The notes beneath the pieces were generated by a model. The model worked only from the letters and a program-made list of their open reading frames with translations, was not told the DNA's origin and did not search any database. From NCBI GenBank assembly GCA_902766445.1, contig CACXDP010000066.1, positions 1-35,196 of the forward strand: DNA of 35,196 nucleotides, in the 5' to 3' direction. This DNA is from an uncultured Coriobacteriaceae bacterium. Its GTDB lineage: Bacteria; Actinomycetota; Coriobacteriia; Coriobacteriales; Atopobiaceae. This document shows, in pieces, positions 8,023-16,862 of this stretch. The translations under genes were made by a program, and so were the position numbers. The stretch's first letter is position 1, and each line of letters begins with the position of its first letter.

Positions 8023-8119
8023 ACGGTTGTTGATAGATAAGCTCACTTCTGTGACAGCATCGGTGTATTGCTCTATGATGGGTGTTCCACGGTCAAACAG
8101 GGATAGGCGAGGAACCCAC

Positions 8120-9718
8120 GTGAGCAGTACCAAGACATTCACGCTTTCTTCCGAGAGGCGCTACGACGAAATCATGGCTGACTGCCGTAACGAACTGGAG
8201 GAGCAGAAGGCCACAGTAGACGAAATCGCACCCTTTTTGGATTGCGCATCCAGCATACTGGACAGCTTCTACGAATTCCTTGGCGAGGGCGTCGAAGTCC
8301 GATACCGCGTATTCACGCGGTTCAGGAAGGTCAGACTAAGTTTCGACGTGCAGGGAGAGAAGCATAACCCCATCGAGATAATCACCGAGAGCCGTGACGG
8401 CGTCAGAGAGAACGAGTTGAAGCCACTACTGCGAAACGAATCCGCAGGTTTCTTCTACACGTACCGGGCGAGGCACAACTACGTTGTCTTGTCCAGCCCG
8501 CGCTTGAAACCCAAGTCGATGCTCAACTCCCCTATGCTCTGGGCACCCATTATCGGCCTTGTGTGCGGCCTGCTTTGCATGCATCTGCCCGAAGGTATGC
8601 GCAGCACTCTGATTAACGACATCGCAACGCCAGTAAAGACCGTCGCCCTCAATCTGCTCCTTTGCGTCATGGGACCTGTCATACTCGTATCCATGGTGAC
8701 GGCAGTATCTGCGCTCAAGAGCGTCAACGACCTCACGAACATGGGATTTAAGCTCATTGGACGCTTCATCAGCGTCATCCTCTCGGTGATGGCCGTAGGC
8801 ATTGTGGTGTCTCTTTTGTTCTTCAGCGTCTTTGGTTCGGGCAACGTCAGCCTTCGGACACGCGATGTCATTGATTTAATTTTGGGCATCTTTCCCAAGG
8901 ATCCCATCAGCCCGCTTATGGAAGGCAACACACCGCAGCTTGTCGTGATGGGTCTCGTTATGGGCGCCGCATTCATAATCCCCAGCAATGAGTTGAAGGA
9001 GCTCAAGGAAGTCCTCAACCAAATCGGCGTATGGATCATGTCGGTGTTGGACATAGCTCAATTCATCATGCCCGTCATACCGTTTTGCAGTATCTTCATC
9101 GCAGTCGCTGGAGGGGCCGGTGCATCACTGCTCAGTGGCTGGGAGTTCATCGTGGCGATGTACCTTGCGACTTCCATCTGCGCAGTCATCAAATTCGTAC
9201 GCGTAGCTCTCAAATACAAGATCAAGGCATCACTTCTGTGGGGCAAGCTAAAACCGCTGGTGATGCTCGCGTTCACAAGTGGAAACATCACCACCATCAT
9301 GAAGCAGGAGTATGAGTTCTGCGAGGACAAACTTGGCGTTACTCCCGAGTACACCTCGTTCTGGATTCCCATGAGCCAGGCAATGTTGAGTCCTCGGGCT
9401 ACCCTCAACTTCGTCATTCCACCGTTCTTGATTCTCAAGGCTACCGACGGATCGATCTCGTTGATGTTTTTGCTGATACTCATCCTCATCACGCTAGAAC
9501 TGTCGATTGCAGACCCCGGCACGGCAGTCGGATGGACGATCCTCTTTACGGCGCTCGGCCTCTCGTCGGACTTCGTCGGCATGTACCTGACGTACGAGCT
9601 CTTTACCGCCAACTACAACGCAGCGTACGGCGCACTCCAGCTCGGCCTTGAGGCAATCGAGTCCGCGTACCAGTTCAACGCCATAGATATGAGCTACCTC
9701 CACGAAGAGGAGGGGTAA
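8120..9718 (+). CDS. Dicarboxylate/amino acid:cation symporter with N-terminal cytosolic domain
   Basis: The last ~390 residues form a DAACS/GltP-type transporter with several membrane helices (for example LWAPIIGLVCGLL, ISVILSVMAVGIVVSLL, SLMFLLILILITLEL) and the late re-entrant and helix segments of the family. This family couples uptake of glutamate, aspartate, serine or dicarboxylates to Na+ or H+. Unusually, about 130 residues of soluble, charged sequence precede the first helix, including a helical stretch around RRYDEIMADCRNELEEQKAT and a beta-rich stretch around VRYRVFTRFRKVRLSFDV. GTG 8120 is chosen because GAGG lies 8 bases upstream; the longer frame from 8009 starts above a likely promoter box. 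Substrate is not decided by the sequence. Confidence 0.85.
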   Translation: MSSTKTFTLSSERRYDEIMADCRNELEEQKATVDEIAPFLDCASSILDSFYEFLGEGVEVRYRVFTRFRKVRLSFDVQGEKHNPIEIITESRDGVRENELKPLLRNESAGFFYTYRARHNYVVLSSPRLKPKSMLNSPMLWAPIIGLVCGLLCMHLPEGMRSTLINDIATPVKTVALNLLLCVMGPVILVSMVTAVSALKSVNDLTNMGFKLIGRFISVILSVMAVGIVVSLLFFSVFGSGNVSLRTRDVIDLILGIFPKDPISPLMEGNTPQLVVMGLVMGAAFIIPSNELKELKEVLNQIGVWIMSVLDIAQFIMPVIPFCSIFIAVAGGAGASLLSGWEFIVAMYLATSICAVIKFVRVALKYKIKASLLWGKLKPLVMLAFTSGNITTIMKQEYEFCEDKLGVTPEYTSFWIPMSQAMLSPRATLNFVIPPFLILKATDGSISLMFLLILILITLELSIADPGTAVGWTILFTALGLSSDFVGMYLTYELFTANYNAAYGALQLGLEAIESAYQFNAIDMSYLHEEEG

Positions 9719-9735
9719 GCCGGATGCAGGCGCGG

Positions 9736-9880
9736 CCCGCGGAACTACACACTGTTCCGGTACCACGCGCGCCGGCGGCTCGCGGAACTACACACGGTTT
9801 CTCCTCAAACTGAAATTTTGGCACTTTTTCATTCAGTATACTACTTTTTTGAGATTTTGGAAAGAAACCGTGTGTAGTTG
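9736..9880. repeat. Intergenic inverted repeat with AACTACACACGGTTTCT arms
   Basis: AACTACACACGGTTTCT at 9786-9802 is perfectly complementary to 9863-9879, and AT-rich inner segments (AAATTTTGG and CTCAAAAAAGTAG-like) partly pair. An additional direct half-copy, GCGGAACTACACAC, lies at about 9738-9751. It occupies the gap between the convergent symporter and CotH genes and may act as a bidirectional terminator as well as a dispersed repeat. Confidence 0.7.
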
Positions 9881-9909
9881 GGGGTGGCAGGCGCGGGACC
9901 TTTGGCCCT

Positions 9910-12096
9910 TTATGGGCGCCGGAAGAGGAACGTAACGGCGATGCCCGCAACGATGGCGACCGCGCACGCGACTAACATCGGCAGGTGGTCCAACAAGGAC
10001 GTAGAGCTGCGCACCTCTGAAGTGTCGAATGGCATGCTTGACCTGGCATGGGCATCGTCAGGACGCTGGAAACCGCTCGCACCGTCGCCCGCTTGCTCAT
10101 CACCGAAGCCGGCAGCGCTGGGAGGTCCGCCCTCGCCGAACCCATCGTCAGTCGGACCTTCTGCGGTCGGCTCATCCCCGTTGTCATCTTCGGAGGCACC
10201 CGTTTCAGAGTGCTCGCCGTCGTTCGCTTCGCCGTTCGGGCCGAAGCCGCCGGGGCCACCGCCGCCATTCGTTTCACCGTTCGGGCCGAAGCCGCCGGGA
10301 CCGCCGCCGTTCGCTTCACCGTTCGGGCCGAAGCCGCCGGGACCACCGCCACCGCCGTTCTGGTCCATCGAACCCATGTCAGAGATGCTAATTGCCGAAG
10401 CATCGGCGAACGCGGACGAATCCTCCTGCTGACCTTCTTCCGTAGAAGGAATGGTGCCGTCGAGCTGGCCTCGCACGCTTTGGACGCGCAGCGCGCAGAA
10501 CTGCTTGAGGGTGTCGACACCTGTCTGGAACTCTTCGTAGGTGCAGAACTTCGTCGGATCACGCTCAACGTAGGGAGTTATCAGGGCCTCGGCCTCTGCG
10601 ATGATGCTCTGGATGTCCACCGTATCGATGAACTCCTGGTAGAGCTCGTGATAGTGCGCGGTGTAAGACTCATCGGTGAAAATCCAGTCCACCATGGGGC
10701 GGCTGTCCGACTCCGTCGAGGAAGAGGAGCTTGCGGCGCCGCTTTGCTCAGCTTGTCCGCTAGCAGGGAATCCAGACATCTGGCCTCCGTTGGGCGGCTG
10801 CGGCGCATCGCCATCGGCAGGTCTTCCGCCCTGCTCCTCTTGCGAATTTTGGGGCATACCACCGGAGCCGGAGGAGACGGGATCATCGATGGGACTGTTG
10901 ACGAGGCTCGTGGCGTCGCCGCCGTCGAAGCCGCCAAAGGCAAGGTTGTAGTCCCAAGGGATCATCGATAGCTGGCCATCGTTTTCGCGTAGGTAGTAGT
11001 TGTGAATCATGTTGCCGGTGTAGGAGTCGCCGTTGCACACGAAGTCATGGACCACGAAATAGCGCTGCACTTCTTCCATGTCAAGCACGTCCTCCAGATC
11101 CTCGCACGCGCTCAGCTTGCGCAGAGACTCAATAAGGCGGGCCTTGTCAGCTGCGGTGATGTCGGTCTTTGCGTTGTCGAAGATGTTTGCGTAGGAATCG
11201 GGGTCGTCGTCGATGTACTGGAGTTTGACGTCGGCAGAGCCCATACCACCGCCTGGACCGCCGCCGGGCCCACCGCCTGGACCTCCCCCACCGGGCTTGC
11301 CGCCTTGGCCGCTACCGGCATCCGCATCATCCGGGCCAGCCGCCGTGTCCTTGTCCGAGGCCGCATCCGCGTCGTCGATCGTGGTATCGCTCTCGGTTGT
11401 AGCATCGCTGGCGGCGTCCTGCTCGGCGAGGATGTCTTGCATGTCGAACTCGCGCCCGTTGCCGCGGCCGCCGCCGAAGCCCGTGCTATCCGGCTTGTAG
11501 AGCTCGCCCACGTCGCCGCCATAGACGCGCTCGAGGAAGCTGTCCTCCACACCTTCCACGGCAAGGTACAGACCCCAGTCCTCTCCATTGACCGTGATGT
11601 TGGCAAAGCTTGCGAGCGGCGCATCCACGCCGAACTCGTTCATCAAGCGATATGCAAGATAGTCTTTGAGGTAGGTGTTGTCTTGAATGATGTTGTTGAG
11701 GCTGAGCTTGTCGAGACCGTGGTAGGTAGTGCCTGCCTCGTACTGGTCAAACTCAATCTTGAAGCTGTAGCGGTCGCTGTCGAGTTGCGAGACGTTCGAG
11801 AGCGAGGTGTTGCCCTTCGCGCGTATTGCGACGTTCTTGAACGACTCCCCGTCCACAACCACGGCACACGACGCGTACTCCTCATCCTCGCACCCCTCGA
11901 TAAAGGAGTCCCAGTCGCTCATCACGATGTCGATGGTATGGACCACCGCCGTGTCAAAGATGCGATCCTCGTAGCCCATCTCATGTCCGCCGGACTCGCC
12001 CTGCGCTGCTCGCAACGCATACGCAACGACACCAAAGGCAAGCGCGAGCGCGATGCAGACAACGCAGACAATTCCTATACGACGATTCGTGGACAT
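9910..12096 (-). CDS. CotH-family kinase-like surface protein
   Basis: This 728-residue protein has an N-terminal membrane segment (about 8-30), the CotH fold and a C-terminal helix (LPMLVACAVAIVAGIAVTFL) followed by RRP. CotH signatures include RAKGNTS, KLSLNN, YLKDYLAYRLMNEFGV, NGEDWGLYLAVE and the metal-binding-like core IPWDYNLAFGG. CotH proteins are atypical protein kinases first known from spore coats; in other bacteria they are exported proteins of unknown substrate. Two low-complexity inserts stand out: GGPGGGPGG in the middle of the kinase region and three near-identical GPGGFGPNGE repeats near residue 600. It starts 4 bases after the stop of the DUF4956 gene, and the VTC gene lies further upstream, so the three form an operon. 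Confidence 0.88.
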   Translation of the reverse strand: MSTNRRIGIVCVVCIALALAFGVVAYALRAAQGESGGHEMGYEDRIFDTAVVHTIDIVMSDWDSFIEGCEDEEYASCAVVVDGESFKNVAIRAKGNTSLSNVSQLDSDRYSFKIEFDQYEAGTTYHGLDKLSLNNIIQDNTYLKDYLAYRLMNEFGVDAPLASFANITVNGEDWGLYLAVEGVEDSFLERVYGGDVGELYKPDSTGFGGGRGNGREFDMQDILAEQDAASDATTESDTTIDDADAASDKDTAAGPDDADAGSGQGGKPGGGGPGGGPGGGPGGGMGSADVKLQYIDDDPDSYANIFDNAKTDITAADKARLIESLRKLSACEDLEDVLDMEEVQRYFVVHDFVCNGDSYTGNMIHNYYLRENDGQLSMIPWDYNLAFGGFDGGDATSLVNSPIDDPVSSGSGGMPQNSQEEQGGRPADGDAPQPPNGGQMSGFPASGQAEQSGAASSSSSTESDSRPMVDWIFTDESYTAHYHELYQEFIDTVDIQSIIAEAEALITPYVERDPTKFCTYEEFQTGVDTLKQFCALRVQSVRGQLDGTIPSTEEGQQEDSSAFADASAISISDMGSMDQNGGGGGPGGFGPNGEANGGGPGGFGPNGETNGGGGPGGFGPNGEANDGEHSETGASEDDNGDEPTAEGPTDDGFGEGGPPSAAGFGDEQAGDGASGFQRPDDAHARSSMPFDTSEVRSSTSLLDHLPMLVACAVAIVAGIAVTFLFRRP

Positions 12097-12100
12097 TGCA

Positions 12101-12772
12101 CTACCCCAGATAGTCGCCGTTGTAGCTCACTAGCACAGCATCGGTTACGCCAGGAAGGGCTGCGAGGTCGTTCACGAAGTCGGTAGAGTCGTTGGCCAAG
12201 CGCACCTCCATGTTGAGCTCAACCTCACCGGCGCGGACCGACTTGCTCTTTACGACGGACTTCTTGCAGCAGCGTGAGAGCAAGTCGCACGCAGCGCGCT
12301 CCGAAGCATCGCCGTCACAGTGCACGACCACGATATAGGGGTTGAGATGGGGCTTCTTGTTGACCATCACGAGCAGGACGATGCCGACAAGCACGCTGCC
12401 CACGGTCGCGAGCGGGATGAGCCCCGCCGCAAGCACGATTCCCACGGCAATCGACCAAAAGAGGAAGGCGATGTCGAGCGGCTCCTTGATTGCCGTGCGG
12501 AATCGGACGATGGAGAGGGCGCCTACCATACCGAGCGAAAGCACGACGTTTGAGGTGACGGCCAGTATCACGATTGTGGTGATCATCGTGAGGGCCACGA
12601 GTGTGACGCCGAAGCTCGACGAGTACATGACCCCCTGGAAGGTGCGCTGGTACACAAAGAAGATGAACATGCCGATGAGGAACGCGAGCACAAGCGCGAT
12701 GGCCGTGTCCACGAGACTCACGCCTGTGACGTTCTCCAAGAAGCTCGATTTGAAGATGTCGTTGAAGGTCAT
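12101..12772 (-). CDS. DUF4956 membrane protein
   Basis: This 223-residue protein has about four membrane helices in the first 140 residues (ALVLAFLIGMFIFFVY, VALTMITTIVILAVTSNVVL, LFWSIAVGIVLAAGLIPLA, VLVGIVLLVMV). The conserved family core GMVGALSIVRFRTAIKEP lies between helices. A soluble domain of about 80 residues follows. The start is ATG 12772, behind AAGGAAA; the same frame stays open far upstream, but only as a shadow of the VTC gene. DUF4956 proteins are commonly found beside VTC and CotH genes, and this gene lies between them (26 and 4 base gaps). The biochemical role is unknown; a membrane partner of the polymerase is an inference. Confidence 0.88.
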   Translation of the reverse strand: MTFNDIFKSSFLENVTGVSLVDTAIALVLAFLIGMFIFFVYQRTFQGVMYSSSFGVTLVALTMITTIVILAVTSNVVLSLGMVGALSIVRFRTAIKEPLDIAFLFWSIAVGIVLAAGLIPLATVGSVLVGIVLLVMVNKKPHLNPYIVVVHCDGDASERAACDLLSRCCKKSVVKSKSVRAGEVELNMEVRLANDSTDFVNDLAALPGVTDAVLVSYNGDYLG

Positions 12773-12798
12773 GATGCGTTTTCCTTTCTTGACGCGCC

Positions 12799-13470
12799 TC
12801 AATCGTGGGCGCGGGCTGCGGCGTACTTCGAATATGCCGACGTGCGGCGACCGGCAAGCTGCACGGCATCGCGCACGACAGAGGGCAGAAACTCGTCCCA
12901 CTTGACCTCTAGGATGATGGGGTCCCCCGGCACGGGAACAGTGGAACAAGCTGGATCGAGGAAGTCGGTGCACACAAGACCGGTGCGGATTTGGTAGTCC
13001 ATGGTCACGCGAACGTTCCCTGCTGGGAAGAGGTACGGTTCGCGCTTGTAGTCCACAATCGTGCGCGGACGCATACCTTGGCAAGTCATGGCCGTGGCAA
13101 GACGACGCATGAGTTGGCGAGAGTCGCGCGACATCCACGCGGTATCGCCATCTACGATTGATTGCGCCTCGCTGGCATCGAGCACGCAGGAATCCTTCGT
13201 GCCAAGACCGTGCGCCTTGGCCTTGCGCTCGAGATGGATGAACGAAGTATCTCCATCGTAGTAGCGGATCCGCCACTTCTCGCGCCTGTCCACACCATCG
13301 AGCTTCTCGCGCAGGGCTTTGTCGGCGAGGTTATCGAAATACAGACTGCGGATAAGGTAGCTACCATTGGTCGCATGCGGGTCGAGCGTGCAGATTGCCG
13401 AGAGCCGCTGCCGCAATGTAATGCGGTCGGAAGCGCTGATCTCATGCTTCCACTCATGTCGCCACTGCAT
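12799..13470 (-). CDS. VTC-domain (polyphosphate polymerase-like) protein
   Basis: This 223-residue protein is a single VTC domain with the basic and acidic strands that line the tunnel of this fold: RHEWKHEIS, IRSLYFDN, KWRIRYYDG, IHLERKAK, VDYKREPY, VRVTMDY and ILEVKWDEFLP. In yeast VTC4 this fold makes polyphosphate from ATP; bacterial single-domain forms are usually annotated as polyphosphate polymerases by homology. ATG 13470 has a strong GAGGAGG site 5 bases upstream. It is the first gene of the VTC-DUF4956-CotH operon. The ~195 bases upstream hold its likely promoter, but no clear boxes were found. Confidence 0.88.
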   Translation of the reverse strand: MQWRHEWKHEISASDRITLRQRLSAICTLDPHATNGSYLIRSLYFDNLADKALREKLDGVDRREKWRIRYYDGDTSFIHLERKAKAHGLGTKDSCVLDASEAQSIVDGDTAWMSRDSRQLMRRLATAMTCQGMRPRTIVDYKREPYLFPAGNVRVTMDYQIRTGLVCTDFLDPACSTVPVPGDPIILEVKWDEFLPSVVRDAVQLAGRRTSAYSKYAAARAHD

Positions 13471-13664
13471 CGTGCCTCCTCTCGATCGGGTACAGAGAGG
13501 ATGACATGAGACGGAATTGGTTTCTCATAAGATTCGGGACTACACGAGCGGGGCACAGGGAGCAAAGGTTTCTGAAAAACTCAGACTTGCCCTCATACCA
13601 CAGGAACGGTCAGACACAGCGACAAGCGTGTGCACAATTGCAAGTCCACGAACATCGCTCGTAC

Positions 13665-16600
13665 TCACCGGACGGGATAGTTCCTTGTGCCCGTACATGA
13701 CGGAAACCTTGGACAGCCAAAGAAGAACCTGCCGTACCGATTCGCACGCAGAACCATCTGAGAGCCGCACTTTGGGCACCTCGGTATCGCGCTCTGCTCA
13801 CGGTTACGTGGTTGTGAGGAACGGAATCGCTGATACTCAACGGCACCAGCGCCACCAGGTCCTCCCTCCCGATAAGGCCATGAGCGCTGATACTCTATGG
13901 CAACGTTTCTTGTCGTCGTGCGTCGCCTCGACCCATCGAGATTCATGGTGTACTGGCAGTACTTCGGGTAGTTAGTGCAACCGTAGAACTCACCAGTCCC
14001 GTCCCATCGCGCACGCCTCGTGAGCCAACCCCCACATTCGGGGCACTTCTTCTTATCCTCAAGAATCCTCAAATCGTTATATGTCTTGTCGCAGAACGGG
14101 TAGTTGCTGCAGCCAACGAAGTCGCCATTTGGCCCCGTCCTCCTCAACAACACGCCGCCACAGCGCGGACACCTCGCCGCGGGATCCGATCCCTCCTGGC
14201 TATAAAAGACGAACGAGTCCACCCCGTTGTCCCGACGGAGCTCGTCAACGAACGCAGAGATGCCCGGGTAGCAAGAATCGTCGCCCGTCACGAGCCAGAC
14301 CCTATTTCTCGTCCTCGTGAGCGCCACATAAAAGAGTCGACGCTCCTCAGCGAAGTCATACCTGTCGCTATCGGCAAGCAACAACTCAAGTATCGGGTCG
14401 TCAGCAACCATATTTGGGAATCCATATCGGTCGTTGACGAGACCAATGACGACAACGTTGTCAGCTTGAAGGCCTTTGGACTTATGGACTGTCATGTAAC
14501 CAATCTCGACAGGTTCTCCTCCGTCAGGCCTGTACGTGATGACCTTGTCGAACTTCTCCTCGACCACACGTCGCCTGTTCGGATCCCGAAAGCTAAACCC
14601 ATCCACAGGCTCAAATCCGGGGAAAATTCGCTCCAAATCACGTCTATTCCTCCCAAGAACCTTAATCTCGCCACCCCCTCCAGGTGACGACAGCAGATCG
14701 TTGAGAGCGAAGGTGAATGCCGCCCTCTGGTCTGCGAGCGACACAGCTGCCACGGGCGGACGCGGCTGGGCGGGCACCATAGAAGTAACTGTCTTGCGTA
14801 ACTGATCGGGGTTTTTGAGGACAAACTTACTCGCAAGGTCGACGAGAGCCTGGGAGTTGCGGTATGTACGCTCAATGCGCATCTCCTCGTAGAAACCGAC
14901 GAGCTTACCAAAGTTGGTAAATAGCGTCACGTCGCTACCAGCAAATCGATAGATTGCCTGCCAGTCGTCGCCAACGCACATAAGCTTGGCGCCTGTGGCG
15001 TCACGAATGGCACTCAGCAGACCAAAGCGACTGAGAGAAATGTCTTGATACTCGTCTACGATGATATAGCGGTAACGCTCCGCGAACCCCTCCCTACGAA
15101 TGCGCTCAGCTGCCTTATTAATCATATCGTCAAAGTCGACCCTTGGCTTCGGGCCACTGGCGAGCGACCTCTGGTACGACTCCATGATGGGCCAAGCAAA
15201 CCTCGTAAAGAGGTCATATCTGTGCCACATCGCACCGATACCCCTATATGTCTCGCGCGCCTTGTCATCGACCTCTGCAGCAGTACTATTGGAGGACTTG
15301 ACGAGGGAAATGAAGGTTGAGACAAGCTGCGTCATCGAGCTGAAGAATCTCTCGTCGCGCAACAGGTCACCACACATGGCAGCATTGCGCTCCGGATTGA
15401 TGTGCAGCGCAACGCCGTTGGCCCTGAGCATTAACTCTACGCGGTTCAGTAGGTCTTGGTCCTTGTTCCACCAGCTATAGCTCTCGATGAGTTTTGTGCC
15501 GCAAGCTGCATGCAGCCTCCTCTTCCACTCCATGCCGTCGAGATAGGCCTGCTCCTCAGCCGATGTCTTCATCCAAGGGACACGACCGTTCTCGTCTATT
15601 CCAAAGTGTTCGAACCAAATGTCATACTCAGTGAGATAGAAGTCAGGCTGGTAGGCACGGTGCCCCTCGCCACGTAAATGGCTGGGAATCGCGTGATCGT
15701 ATGGCCTCTCATATTCGTACTCGACACCATTGAGGAACAGGAAGTTGGCAATCATGAGCTCCTCGACACTCTTCACCCGCTCACCGCGCATCGTGTCCAT
15801 TCCGCCTTCATGTCTCGCCTCTTCGACGAGACCTTTGAGCGTGCGCATGTCCCGAGCCTTGAGCACCTTCATCCTGGCTTCGGCTTCCTTTGTGTCCGGG
15901 CTCTCGTCCGGTACGAGGCTCCACATGCCGAAAAACTCGAGGAAGGCAGATGCCTGCTCCGGGTGCGAAGCAAGCCTACCCGAGAGGTATGATGTGACAT
16001 GTTTCTGTAGCGCATTCTCCTGTGCCACCGCAAAGTCATCTCCAAGGACACTCAGTCCAAGAGCATGAAAGGTCTTTGCCGCTACTCCCCTCACACCACT
16101 GGATTTGATGCGAGCCTTTAGGTCACCAACCGACGCTTTTGTGAACGACGTGACCAGAATCTCAGAAGGGTCGACGTGCCAGCGCTCCACGAGGTACTTA
16201 ACCTTGCCCACAACGACCGAAGTCTTACCGCTGCCCGCGCCAGCTATCACGAGGTTGCTGTACTCATCGATGACAACCGCTTCACGTTGCTGCGCATCGA
16301 GCGACTTTCCACCATCTATGTCGGACAGCAAGGCGTCGCATAGCCTGAGTTCTTGGGCTTTGTATCCCTCGTTTCTCTTGTCGCGAAACATTGGGTCTTG
16401 GCAGCGTCTCACAACGTATGCGACTCGCGAAGCATAGTCAATTGACTCGGCCACCTCTTTTGGCACCTCCGAAAGGGCGTCCAAAATCGGCGCAGCGGAT
16501 TCAAGAAGCGCATCCCAATCCTTCTTCATGAGGTAGCCGCTCTCGTAATCGGAGAGTTCAGTGATTTCGTCATGTAGCCTTAAGATCTCAGGAATGAGCT

Positions 16601-16847
16601 CGTTCAGCTTGTCCTGTGCCTTGACGAGCCTTTCCGTCTCAGCCGCGAGCTTCTCTGCTTCCGCTCTTTTTCTCTCAGCTTCTTCCGCCGCAAGCCTCGC
16701 CGCTTCCTCTTTTGCCGCTGCGAGCCTGGCCCTCTCCTCATTCCTTGATCGCTTCACCCTCCAGAACAAAATGAGACAAATGAAGACAACCAATACCACT
16801 ATGACTAGTTCCACAACATGCTCCACCGAAGGCTCCCATAATGCCAC
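13665..16847 (-). CDS. HelD-like UvrD-family helicase with membrane anchor and three topoisomerase zinc ribbons
   Basis: The protein has about 1060 residues. A single membrane helix (about 11-29) is followed by an Ala/Glu/Lys/Arg coiled coil (35-80), then a superfamily 1 helicase with Walker A AGAGSGKT (202-209), IIVDEYQDIS, GDDWQAIYRF and VALTRTRNR. Between motifs lies the nuclease-like segment PDFYLTEYDIWFEHFGID, as in E. coli helicase IV (HelD). The C-terminus has three type IA topoisomerase zinc ribbons (CPRCGG...CSNYPFC, CPECGG...CTNYPKYC, CPKCGS...CPRFPSC). The coordinates use GTG 16847; GTG 16826 has a better ribosome site (GGGAG) and may be the true start. The gene begins 15 bases after the prephenate-dehydratase-like gene, suggesting co-transcription. 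The membrane anchor is unusual for this helicase class. Confidence 0.88.
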   Translation of the reverse strand: MALWEPSVEHVVELVIVVLVVFICLILFWRVKRSRNEERARLAAAKEEAARLAAEEAERKRAEAEKLAAETERLVKAQDKLNELIPEILRLHDEITELSDYESGYLMKKDWDALLESAAPILDALSEVPKEVAESIDYASRVAYVVRRCQDPMFRDKRNEGYKAQELRLCDALLSDIDGGKSLDAQQREAVVIDEYSNLVIAGAGSGKTSVVVGKVKYLVERWHVDPSEILVTSFTKASVGDLKARIKSSGVRGVAAKTFHALGLSVLGDDFAVAQENALQKHVTSYLSGRLASHPEQASAFLEFFGMWSLVPDESPDTKEAEARMKVLKARDMRTLKGLVEEARHEGGMDTMRGERVKSVEELMIANFLFLNGVEYEYERPYDHAIPSHLRGEGHRAYQPDFYLTEYDIWFEHFGIDENGRVPWMKTSAEEQAYLDGMEWKRRLHAACGTKLIESYSWWNKDQDLLNRVELMLRANGVALHINPERNAAMCGDLLRDERFFSSMTQLVSTFISLVKSSNSTAAEVDDKARETYRGIGAMWHRYDLFTRFAWPIMESYQRSLASGPKPRVDFDDMINKAAERIRREGFAERYRYIIVDEYQDISLSRFGLLSAIRDATGAKLMCVGDDWQAIYRFAGSDVTLFTNFGKLVGFYEEMRIERTYRNSQALVDLASKFVLKNPDQLRKTVTSMVPAQPRPPVAAVSLADQRAAFTFALNDLLSSPGGGGEIKVLGRNRRDLERIFPGFEPVDGFSFRDPNRRRVVEEKFDKVITYRPDGGEPVEIGYMTVHKSKGLQADNVVVIGLVNDRYGFPNMVADDPILELLLADSDRYDFAEERRLFYVALTRTRNRVWLVTGDDSCYPGISAFVDELRRDNGVDSFVFYSQEGSDPAARCPRCGGVLLRRTGPNGDFVGCSNYPFCDKTYNDLRILEDKKKCPECGGWLTRRARWDGTGEFYGCTNYPKYCQYTMNLDGSRRRTTTRNVAIEYQRSWPYREGGPGGAGAVEYQRFRSSQPRNREQSAIPRCPKCGSQMVLRANRYGRFFFGCPRFPSCTGTRNYPVR

Positions 16848-16862
16848 ACTCGGGCGGACGCG

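Noticed and set aside
9910-10971. Open plus-strand frames opposite the CotH gene
   Set aside because: They are antisense products of the Gly/Pro repeats and have no ribosome sites or family motifs.
12773-13276. N-terminal extension of the DUF4956 protein
   Set aside because: The frame is open upstream of ATG 12772 only because it overlaps the VTC gene on the same strand; the peptide is Arg/Pro/His-rich and not protein-like.
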